From: Clostridiales bacterium UBA3277
GTDB lineage: Bacteria > Bacillota > Clostridia > Oscillospirales > Oscillospiraceae
DNA: 7,352 nucleotides
NCBI GenBank assembly: GCA_002362145.1
Contig: DETX01000094.1
Coordinates: 1 to 7,352, forward strand
Reading direction: 5' to 3'
Part shown: one piece after another, positions 1-6,068 of the stretch
Layout of the letters: every line of letters starts with the position of its first letter
How positions within the stretch are numbered: position 1 is the first letter of the stretch
Translations under genes and position numbers: made by a program
Notes under the pieces: generated by a model
What the model was told of the DNA's origin: nothing
The model's database searches: none
What the model saw: the letters and a program-made list of their open reading frames with translations, nothing else

Positions 1-7
1 GGTTTTA

Positions 8-1948
8 TTAGGTTTTAGTATCAGATTCTACAGGCGGCACCTGGCAGGACGGTTCTCCCGTCTCCTCCGGGCCGTTTTCCGGGCTCTCCCGGAACCGGTC
101 GAACAGGTCCGTATCGGAGCTGTCGCCGGGATTTCTGCCCTCCATAATGGCCTCAAACTGCTCTCCGGTGATGGACTCCCGCTCCAGCAGGCACTCCACT
201 ACCTTGTTCAGAAGCTGGGCGTTGTCGGAAAGGATCTGACGGCAGTGGTCATAGGCCCGGTCGATAAGGGCCTTCACCTCGTCGTCAATGGTCCCGGCCA
301 CCTTTTCCGAGTAGCTCTTGGTGGTCTGATAGTCCCGGCCGATGAACACCTCGCCGCCGTCCAGATAGGACACGGTGCCGATCTTCTCGCACATTCCGTA
401 CCGGGCCACCATGTCCCGGGCCAGCTTAGTGGCCCGCTCGATGTCGTTGGACGCGCCCACGGAGATGTCCCCCAGGAACAGCGCCTCCGCCACCCGGCCG
501 CCAAGCAGCGCCACGATCTGCTCGTACATCTGGTTGCGGGTCAGGTTGGCGGAATCATCCTGGGGAAGATACCAGGTTGAGCCCAGGGACTGGCCCCGGG
601 GAACGATGGAGATATGCCGCACGGGGTCGTGGGAGGACAGGCGGTACATGGCCACGGCGTGGCCCGCCTCGTGGATCGCGGTCTCCCGCAGGTCCTTCCG
701 GGTCTGGACCCGGCTTTTTTTCGCGGGACCGGCGGTGATCTTCATGAGGGCCTCGTTCAAATCCGCCATATTCAGCACCGGCCGGTTCTCCCGGGCGGCC
801 AGGATGGCGGCCTCGTTGAGCAGATTCGAAAGATCCGCTCCGGTGAAACCGGCGGTGGACCGGGCCACGGTCCGCAGATTCACCCCGCCGTCCAGGCGCT
901 TGTCCTTGGCGTGGACCTTCAGAATTTCCTCACGGCCCTTCACGTCGGGACGGCCCACATGGATCTGCCGGTCAAACCGGCCGGGCCGCAGCAGGGCGGG
1001 GTCCAGGATGTCCGGCCGGTTGGTGGCCGCCAGAACGATGACCCCCTCCGTCCGGGAGAAGCCGTCCATCTCCACCAGCATCTGGTTGAGGGTCTGCTCC
1101 TTCTCGTCGTGGCCGCCGCCCAGGCCGGAGCCTCTCTTGCGGCCCACAGCATCAATTTCATCGATGAAAATGATGGCCGGGGCAATTTTCTTGGCCTGTT
1201 CAAACAGGTCCCGGACCCGGCTGGCGCCGACGCCCACGTACATTTCCACAAAGTCAGAGCCCGAGATGGAGAGAAACTGCACCCCCGCCTCCCCCGCCAC
1301 AGCCCGGGCCAGCATGGTCTTGCCGGTGCCCGGAGGGCCCACCAGCAAAATGCCGTGGGGAATCCTGGCGCCGATCTTGGTAAATTTTTCGGGGTCCTTT
1401 AAAAAGTCCACGACCTCCTGGAGCTCTTCTTTCTCCTCGTCCGCCCCGGCCACGTCGGCAAAGGTGACCTTCTTGCCGTCGGGGACCCCCAGCACCGTCC
1501 GGGCCCTGCCAAAATTGGCCAGGGGGTTATTATTGGCGCTGCGGCTTGCCAGCATGCCCCAGACGAAAATCAGCACCAGGCCCACCACCAGCAGCGGCAG
1601 GATGAACTGATAGGGCGAGAGGCCCTTCTCGGGGACAAAATGATAATAAGTCAAAATTCCGGCCTCATGCTGCTGCTGGAACAGGTCGCCCAGCTCCTGC
1701 CGGAAGGCCTCGGGATCGGCCAGAGGGGCGTTCAGGGTGGTCCTGCCGTCCACCGGCTCCCGAAAGGTCATGGAAATCACCTGGTCCTCCACCACGAAGG
1801 AAGAGACCTTCTCCTGGCGGATGAGATCAACCACCTGGGAATAGGGCACCTGGTCTACCTTGGGGCCGAACATGCTGCTGAGGAAGGTAAAGAGCAGAAC
1901 CAGCCCCAGCAGATAGACAATCACGGGGATAAATCTACGGTTTCTCAA
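8..1948 (-). CDS. ftsH: FtsH, ATP-dependent membrane zinc metalloprotease (646 aa, TTG start)
   Basis: FtsH is a hexameric inner-membrane protease that extracts and degrades membrane and regulatory proteins using ATP. Seen here: a first membrane segment at about residues 6-27, an extracytoplasmic domain of about 85 residues, and a second membrane segment at about 113-134. The AAA+ module follows, with Walker A GPPGTGKT (204-211), Walker B FIDEID (261-266) and a second region of homology ending RPGRFDR with arginine fingers R321 and R324. The protease domain has HEAGH at 426-430 (zinc ligands H426 and H430, catalytic E427) and a likely third ligand D502 in SNDIERAT. The pore loop reads MYVG (236-239), with Tyr where Phe is most common. 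The last ~44 residues are an acidic, Pro/Ser-rich tail with no recognisable domain. Length is normal for the family. The start is TTG, with AAGGAG 7 nt upstream and an in-frame stop just before it. The gene lies 46 nt after hpt and is the last in the run. Identification is certain; the start is strongly supported. Confidence 0.97.
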   Translation of the reverse strand: MRNRRFIPVIVYLLGLVLLFTFLSSMFGPKVDQVPYSQVVDLIRQEKVSSFVVEDQVISMTFREPVDGRTTLNAPLADPEAFRQELGDLFQQQHEAGILTYYHFVPEKGLSPYQFILPLLVVGLVLIFVWGMLASRSANNNPLANFGRARTVLGVPDGKKVTFADVAGADEEKEELQEVVDFLKDPEKFTKIGARIPHGILLVGPPGTGKTMLARAVAGEAGVQFLSISGSDFVEMYVGVGASRVRDLFEQAKKIAPAIIFIDEIDAVGRKRGSGLGGGHDEKEQTLNQMLVEMDGFSRTEGVIVLAATNRPDILDPALLRPGRFDRQIHVGRPDVKGREEILKVHAKDKRLDGGVNLRTVARSTAGFTGADLSNLLNEAAILAARENRPVLNMADLNEALMKITAGPAKKSRVQTRKDLRETAIHEAGHAVAMYRLSSHDPVRHISIVPRGQSLGSTWYLPQDDSANLTRNQMYEQIVALLGGRVAEALFLGDISVGASNDIERATKLARDMVARYGMCEKIGTVSYLDGGEVFIGRDYQTTKSYSEKVAGTIDDEVKALIDRAYDHCRQILSDNAQLLNKVVECLLERESITGEQFEAIMEGRNPGDSSDTDLFDRFRESPENGPEETGEPSCQVPPVESDTKT

Positions 1949-1955
1949 TGGGTTT

Positions 1956-1961
1956 CTCCTT
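1956..1961 (-). promoter_or_regulatory. Ribosome binding site that fixes the TTG start of ftsH
   Basis: The minus strand reads AAGGAG, followed by a 7 nt spacer (1949-1955) and TTG at 1946-1948. An in-frame TGA at 1964-1966 closes the frame upstream. The next in-frame ATG is codon 26, past the first membrane segment. Only the TTG keeps the N-terminal anchor, so this site decides the start. Confidence 0.88.
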
Positions 1962-1994
1962 AATCATGATCTATTTTGCAAGAAAAGTCCGGGG

Positions 1995-2537
1995 TCATTT
2001 CTGATAGACTTCCGGCTTCAAAACGCCCACATAGGGCAGGTTCCGGTAGCGCTCGTTGTAGTCCAGGCCATAGCCCACCACAAACTCATTGGGCACGGTA
2101 AAGCCCACATAGTCCGCCTGCAGGGTGATGCCGGGACGGCGGCGCTCAGGCTTATCCAAAAAGGTGCAGATTTTCAGCGACGCGGGGCCCTTCTCCAGCA
2201 GGTGCCGGACGGTGAAGTCCAGGGAGGTGCCGGTGTCGAAGATGTCCTCCAGAATCAGGACGTGACGGCCCCGGATATCCGCGGAGATGTCCTGGCGCAC
2301 CATCAGATTTCCCGTGGAGCTGGTCCCGGCATAGGAGGAGAGCCACATGAAGTCGATCTGGCAGGGAACCCGGATCTTCCGGATCATGTCGGCGTAGAAC
2401 ACCACCACGCCCTTTAAAACACCCACGATCACGGGGTTTTTGTCCGCGTACTCGGCCGTGAGCATCTCGCCCAGCTCGGAAATGCGATTCTGGATCTGCT
2501 CCTCGGTCAGCAGGATTTTCGCCATATCCTTTTCCAT
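1995..2537 (-). CDS. hpt: Hypoxanthine phosphoribosyltransferase (180 aa)
   Basis: This cytoplasmic purine-salvage enzyme transfers phosphoribose from PRPP to hypoxanthine (and usually guanine), giving IMP or GMP. The type I phosphoribosyltransferase fold is clear: loop I LKG at 41-43, the flexible loop SSYAGTSSTG at about 67-76, the PRPP motif VLILEDIFDTGTS at 93-105 with acidic pair E97/D98 and likely catalytic D101, the purine-contacting K129 in LDKPERR, and the typical C-terminal block VGYGLDYNERYRNLPYVGVL (154-173). Length is the usual ~180 residues. The chosen ATG has AGAGG 9 nt upstream (2547-2551). An alternative ATG at codon 5 has AAGG only 2 nt before it, so the first start is preferred, though not by much. 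It starts 1 nt after the tilS stop, which suggests translational coupling. The tilS-hpt-ftsH order is the usual Firmicutes arrangement. Confidence 0.96.
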   Translation of the reverse strand: MEKDMAKILLTEEQIQNRISELGEMLTAEYADKNPVIVGVLKGVVVFYADMIRKIRVPCQIDFMWLSSYAGTSSTGNLMVRQDISADIRGRHVLILEDIFDTGTSLDFTVRHLLEKGPASLKICTFLDKPERRRPGITLQADYVGFTVPNEFVVGYGLDYNERYRNLPYVGVLKPEVYQK

Positions 2538-2538
2538 A

Positions 2539-3813
2539 TCATCTATCCTCTTTCTTTTTCATAAATCGGACTGTCACGGCCGGAAGGTCCTCCGGCACCC
2601 GGTCCAAATGGGCGCCGATGGAGGCCACGCCCAGGATTCCCCCCTCGTCCCGGAGCACCGGGAGGAAGGGGCGGCAGTGGGCGGGGATCTTGCGGTCAAT
2701 GAACAGTTTTTTGACGGATTTGGTGCCGCCGGACAGACGGAGGGCGTCCCCCTCCCGGCGGGAGGTCAGCATCAGGGGCCCCCGGGGGGCCACGGTAAGG
2801 GTATCCGGGGTATTTTGTATGGTCTGCGCAGGGGCGCAGACCACGTGGAAATCGCCGAAATCCGCCTCCCCGGGGCAGGTCAGCGCCACATCCGCCGGTG
2901 TTTCCCGGAGGGGAATTGCTTCCAGCCGGTCATAATTGCGGCCGATGGTGACGTCTCCGGGCAGCCGGACCCGGGCTGAGGGCTTATTCGTAAACAGCAG
3001 GCTCTCCGCCAGGGCGATGTGGGTATCCTCCGGTTCCCGGACGCCGCAGTCTTTCAAAAACCGCTCCAGCATCCGGCTGCGGATGGCCGGGGGCATTTTT
3101 TTCAGGGTTTCGACTTCCGGCAGGGTTTCGAAGGCCGACTGCTCCTCCAAAACCGCCTCGTCCTGCCGCAGCCGCAGGGCCATCTGGGAGAGGTTCTCCC
3201 CGATCCGGGGATTTTCCGCCGCCAGCAGGGGCATCACATGGTGCCGGACACGGTTGCGCAGATACGCGTCCGAGGCGTTGGTGCTGTCCTCCACATGGTC
3301 AAGACACCAATCTTTTAGAAATTCCTCATTCTCCCGGCGGGTGACGGTGAGCATGGGCCGGATCAGGTTTCCCCGGACGGGGGCGATTCCCCCCAGGCCC
3401 TTGAGCCCCGTGCCCCGGATGAGGTGCAGCAGCACCGTCTCGGCATTGTCATCGGCGGTGTGGGCCGTGGCGATTTTTCCGTGCAGGCCTTCAAAGCTGG
3501 CATACCGGGCCTCCCGGGCCGCGGCCTCCAGCCCCTTCTTTCCGGGGACGACATTGCCGGAGCGCAGATGCAGCGGCACATCGTACCGGTCACAGAGTTC
3601 CCGGACGAAGGCCTCATCCCGGTCCGACTCCTCCCCCCGGAGATGGTGGTTAAAGTGGACCGCCTCAAGATGGATGCCCAGCTTGTCTTTTAACAAGTAC
3701 AGGGCGAACAGCAGCGCCACGGAATCCGTGCCGCCGGAGAGGGCGCAGATGACGGTGTCCCCGGGGGCGAGCATCTTCTCCCGGCGGATAAAGGACAGCA
3801 GCTTATTCAGCAT
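2539..3813 (-). CDS. tilS: tRNA(Ile)-lysidine synthetase TilS (424 aa)
   Basis: TilS attaches lysine to the wobble cytidine (C34) of the tRNA-Ile with a CAU anticodon, using ATP. This makes it decode AUA and accept isoleucine instead of methionine. The N-terminal PP-loop ATPase motif is SGGTDS (26-31), followed by HFNHHLRG (53-60), HTADDNAET (118-126) and the tRNA-binding/catalytic block DSTN...RNRVRH (176-191). A C-terminal TilS domain runs from about 340 to 415 and includes SRREGDALRLSGGTKSVKKL. Length fits the family. The frame is open 13 codons further upstream to 3852, but ATG at 3811-3813 has GGAG 7 nt upstream and matches where family members begin, just before the PP-loop, so I chose it. 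With that start the gene overlaps the dnaB 3' end by 11 nt. It is essential in most bacteria. Identity is near certain; the start is well supported. Confidence 0.96.
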   Translation of the reverse strand: MLNKLLSFIRREKMLAPGDTVICALSGGTDSVALLFALYLLKDKLGIHLEAVHFNHHLRGEESDRDEAFVRELCDRYDVPLHLRSGNVVPGKKGLEAAAREARYASFEGLHGKIATAHTADDNAETVLLHLIRGTGLKGLGGIAPVRGNLIRPMLTVTRRENEEFLKDWCLDHVEDSTNASDAYLRNRVRHHVMPLLAAENPRIGENLSQMALRLRQDEAVLEEQSAFETLPEVETLKKMPPAIRSRMLERFLKDCGVREPEDTHIALAESLLFTNKPSARVRLPGDVTIGRNYDRLEAIPLRETPADVALTCPGEADFGDFHVVCAPAQTIQNTPDTLTVAPRGPLMLTSRREGDALRLSGGTKSVKKLFIDRKIPAHCRPFLPVLRDEGGILGVASIGAHLDRVPEDLPAVTVRFMKKKEDR

Positions 3814-5140
3814 GTTTCCACTCCAGGTCGGTAAAAGTCTGATACTGGGCAATCCATTGCAGCTTCACGTTTCCGGTTCTGCCGTGGCGGTTCTTCGCCA
3901 GGATGCACTCGCAGACCCCCCGGTCCTCGCTGTTTTCGTTGTAATATTCGTCCCGGTAGAGGAACATGACGGAGTCCGCGTCCTGCTCGATGGAGCCGGA
4001 TTCTCGGAGGTCCGACAAGATGGGCCGCTTATCCGAGCGGCTCTCCACCGCACGGCTCAGCTGGCTCAGGCAGATGACGGGGACATTCAGCTCCTTGGCC
4101 ATGATCTTTAAGGAGCGGGAAATCTCGCCCACCACCACCACACGGTTGTCGCTGTTTTTTCCATAGCCGGAGCCCTGCATCAGCTGCAAATAGTCGATGA
4201 TGACCAGACCCAGGTTGTCGAGCCTGCGGCACTTGGCGCTGATATCCGCCACCGTAACCGAGGGGTTGTCGTCGATGCGGAAATCCATCTGGCTCAGGGC
4301 CCCCGAGGCCATGCACAATTTGGTCCACTCCTCGTCGCTGAGCTTGCCGGTGGCCAGCTTGTTCATCTCCACGAAGCTCTCACTGGCCAGCAGACGCATT
4401 GCCAGCTGCTCCCGGGACATTTCCAGGTTAAACACCGCCACGGTCTTTTGGTACTTTTTCGCCACGTTCAGGCCGATGTTCAGGGCGAAGGCGGATTTAC
4501 CCATGGCGGGACGGGCGGCGATGAGCAGAAGGTCCGACTTATTCAGGCCGTTGATCATCACGTCCAGATCCCGCAGGCCGGTGCTCAGGCCCGGGATGGC
4601 GGAATCGGACATTGCCAGCTCTGAAAGCCGTTCAAAGACCCGGTGCAGCGTCATGGAGATGGGCTCCAAACTGTCCCCCCGCTCGCCCTTTCGCAGGGCG
4701 TAGATCTTCTTTTCTGCCGATTCCAGCATCTCCGCGGGGGTGCCGGTCTCCTCCGCCACCATTTCCGTGATGTCCAGGCCCGCCTGGTTGAGACCCCGGA
4801 GCATGGCCTTATCCCGGACGATGCCGGCATAGCGGACCACATTGGCGGCGGTGGGGGTGATCTCCATGAGCTGAAGGATGTAATCCTTGGAATTGTCATG
4901 GTAGTAGCCCAGCTCCTTGAGCTTGTCCAGCACCGTCACCGGGTCGATGGTCTCGGAGTAGTTGAACATGGTGTAGATAGTCTCGTAAATCTCCCGGTTC
5001 TGCTCCAGGTAGAAGTCGTCGGGCTTTACGAGGCCCACCACGTCGGTGATACAGCGGCTGTCGATGAGAATGGAGCCCAGCACCGCCTGTTCCGCCTCCA
5101 GAGACTGGGGCTGCCGCCTCGGTACCAGTTCTTCGTCCAT
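3803..5140 (-). CDS. dnaB: Replicative DNA helicase DnaB (445 aa)
   Basis: This is the hexameric helicase that unwinds DNA at the replication fork (called DnaC in Bacillus subtilis). The N-terminal helical domain (about 10-110) starts with the typical PQSLEAEQAVLGSIL. A linker leads to the RecA-like ATPase domain from about 180: Walker A ARPAMGKSA (209-217, K215), FNLEMS (237-242, likely catalytic E240), Walker B VIIDYLQL (313-320, D316), LSQLSRAVE (358-366), SDLRESGSIEQDAD (376-389), and KNRHGRTG (416-423) with a likely arginine finger R418. Length is normal and there is no intein. One oddity is NRVVVVGEIS at 332-341, where I recall an acidic residue as usual at V336. ATG has AAAGGAG at 5151-5157, 10 nt upstream. 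The gene follows the Nudix gene after 48 nt and overlaps tilS by 11 nt. Neighbourhood with rplI and gdpP is typical of Firmicutes. Confidence 0.97.
   Translation of the reverse strand: MDEELVPRRQPQSLEAEQAVLGSILIDSRCITDVVGLVKPDDFYLEQNREIYETIYTMFNYSETIDPVTVLDKLKELGYYHDNSKDYILQLMEITPTAANVVRYAGIVRDKAMLRGLNQAGLDITEMVAEETGTPAEMLESAEKKIYALRKGERGDSLEPISMTLHRVFERLSELAMSDSAIPGLSTGLRDLDVMINGLNKSDLLLIAARPAMGKSAFALNIGLNVAKKYQKTVAVFNLEMSREQLAMRLLASESFVEMNKLATGKLSDEEWTKLCMASGALSQMDFRIDDNPSVTVADISAKCRRLDNLGLVIIDYLQLMQGSGYGKNSDNRVVVVGEISRSLKIMAKELNVPVICLSQLSRAVESRSDKRPILSDLRESGSIEQDADSVMFLYRDEYYNENSEDRGVCECILAKNRHGRTGNVKLQWIAQYQTFTDLEWKHAE
3821..3824 (-). promoter_or_regulatory. Ribosome binding site for tilS inside the dnaB 3' end
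   Basis: GGAG lies within the last codons of dnaB (minus strand), 7 nt before ATG at 3811-3813. It supports the 424-residue TilS start over the longer open frame starting at 3852. It also implies that ribosomes finishing dnaB could re-initiate on tilS. Confidence 0.75.
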
Positions 5141-5180
5141 GTGGTTCGTTCTCCTTTCTCTGCTGCTTCGCGGGCAAAAC

Positions 5181-5196
5181 GGGAGCTTTTACTCCC
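5181..5196 (-). terminator. Small hairpin over the Nudix stop codon, possible weak attenuator
   Basis: A perfect 5 bp inverted repeat (GGGAG/CTCCC) with a 6 nt loop spans the Nudix TAA. On the transcribed strand it is followed by GTTTTG, which is too short and interrupted to be a strong U-tract. It could be a weak terminator or an RNA processing or stability element between the Nudix gene and dnaB. It may also be chance: a 5 bp stem is short. Confidence 0.22.
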
Positions 5197-5599
5197 CTAA
5201 AAATTGTTGGGCTTTTTTAAGGATTTCCCTGGCCTCCCGGAAGGTCAGCGCGGACAGAGCCTCTTCATAGGGCAGAAACCAGGCCTGCGCAACCTCCTCG
5301 GGCTGGGTATGGATCATCTGGCCGGAATATTCCGCCAGAAAATAGACGACCTGCTTCGCCACGCCGGACTTGTTGGGAAGAAGATAGTTCTCCTCCTCCC
5401 GGAAGCCATCGATCAGGACCGGGCGCAGGCCCACCTCCTCGCGGATCTCCCGCAGGGCAGTGGTCTGTTCCTCCTCCCCGGGCTCCATGTGGCCCTTGGG
5501 GAATCCACAGTGGCCGCCGAGATGGCGGATGATCACATAGCGGATTTCCCGTTCCAGGCGGGTGAAAACCACCGCGCCGCAGGATTTTTCAGAGCCCAT
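5189..5599 (-). CDS. Nudix hydrolase, Ap4A-hydrolase-like (136 aa)
   Basis: Nudix enzymes hydrolyse nucleoside diphosphates linked to another group. The full Nudix box is present: G36-x5-E42-x7-R50-E51-I52-x-E54-E55-x-G57-L58, with R53 at the variable position. The N-terminal SCGAVVF (6-12) and GFPKGHMEPGE (32-42) resemble bacterial and animal asymmetric bis(5'-nucleosyl)-tetraphosphatases, which cut Ap4A to ATP and AMP. That makes Ap4A the first substrate guess. Substrate cannot be fixed from sequence, and (d)NTPs or other dinucleotide polyphosphates are alternatives. The protein is small, soluble and single-domain, with no membrane segment. ATG overlaps the rplI stop as TGATG, with GAGG 7 nt upstream (5607-5610), so translation is probably coupled to rplI. 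A Nudix gene at this place between rplI and dnaB is not part of the classical arrangement I know from Bacillus. Family is certain, substrate is inferred. Confidence 0.9.
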   Translation of the reverse strand: MGSEKSCGAVVFTRLEREIRYVIIRHLGGHCGFPKGHMEPGEEEQTTALREIREEVGLRPVLIDGFREEENYLLPNKSGVAKQVVYFLAEYSGQMIHTQPEEVAQAWFLPYEEALSALTFREAREILKKAQQFLGE

Positions 5600-6042
5600 C
5601 AGGCTTCCTCAATTTTTACGGTCAGGGGTGCGCTGATCTCATAGCCCAGCTTGCAGGTCACCGTGTAGGTGCCCACGTTCTTGATGGGCTCGGCAATGTT
5701 GATCTTCCGCTTATCCAGCTTGATGCCCTGTTTCGCCAGGGCGTCGGCAATCTCCTGGTTGGTGACGGAGCCGAAGAGCCGTCCGGCGCCGCCGCCCTTG
5801 CAGGCCACGGTGACGGTCATCTCCCGCAGCTGCTTGGAGACGGCCAGGGCCTCGGCCTTCTCCCGGGCGATGCGCTCCTGGGTGGCCTTGTCGTTCATGC
5901 GCATGGTGTTGATGGCGTCGGGGGTTGCCTCCACTGCCAGCTTCCGGGGGAGCAGAAAATTCCGGGCGTAGCCGTCGGAAATCTCCAGCATCTGGCCCTT
6001 CTTGCCCTTACCCTTCACATCCTGCATTAAAATCACTTTCAT
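5599..6042 (-). CDS. rplI: 50S ribosomal protein L9 (147 aa)
   Basis: L9 binds 23S rRNA near the base of the L1 stalk and helps keep translational fidelity and reading frame. The N-terminal domain is classical: [16 protein letters not shown] followed by the L9 signature up to [14 protein letters not shown] (23-36). A charged connecting helix follows at about 41-75, then the C-terminal domain (about 80-147) with [16 protein letters not shown] (87-102) and ending near LTVKIEEA. The length of 147 residues is the family norm and there is no truncation. ATG has AAAGGAG at 6050-6056 with a 7 nt spacer. It lies 26 nt after gdpP and overlaps the Nudix start by one base. The gdpP-rplI pairing is conserved across Firmicutes. 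Confidence 0.98.
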   Translation of the reverse strand: MKVILMQDVKGKGKKGQMLEISDGYARNFLLPRKLAVEATPDAINTMRMNDKATQERIAREKAEALAVSKQLREMTVTVACKGGGAGRLFGSVTNQEIADALAKQGIKLDKRKINIAEPIKNVGTYTVTCKLGYEISAPLTVKIEEA

Positions 6043-6068
6043 AGCTTTTCTCCTTTATCTTCCGGGCT

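Noticed and set aside
375..1610. Long open frame on the plus strand (411 codons) opposite ftsH
   Set aside because: It is antisense to a clearly real gene. The translation is Arg/Ser/Pro-rich without domains, as expected from the mirror of GC-rich codons, and no ribosome binding site stands out.
1949..1994. Possible internal promoter before ftsH in the AT-richer 46 nt gap
   Set aside because: I found no -10 and -35 pair with acceptable match and 16-18 nt spacing. The ATCATGAT palindrome in this gap is too short to call an operator.
3814..3852. Longer TilS start 13 codons upstream
   Set aside because: The extension lies wholly inside dnaB and adds residues before the usual family start. The internal ATG at 3811-3813 has a well-spaced GGAG.
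2936..4111. Long open frame on the plus strand (391 codons) opposite tilS and dnaB
   Set aside because: Same mirror effect: biased Arg/Ser composition, no recognisable family, and it straddles the boundary of two well-supported genes.
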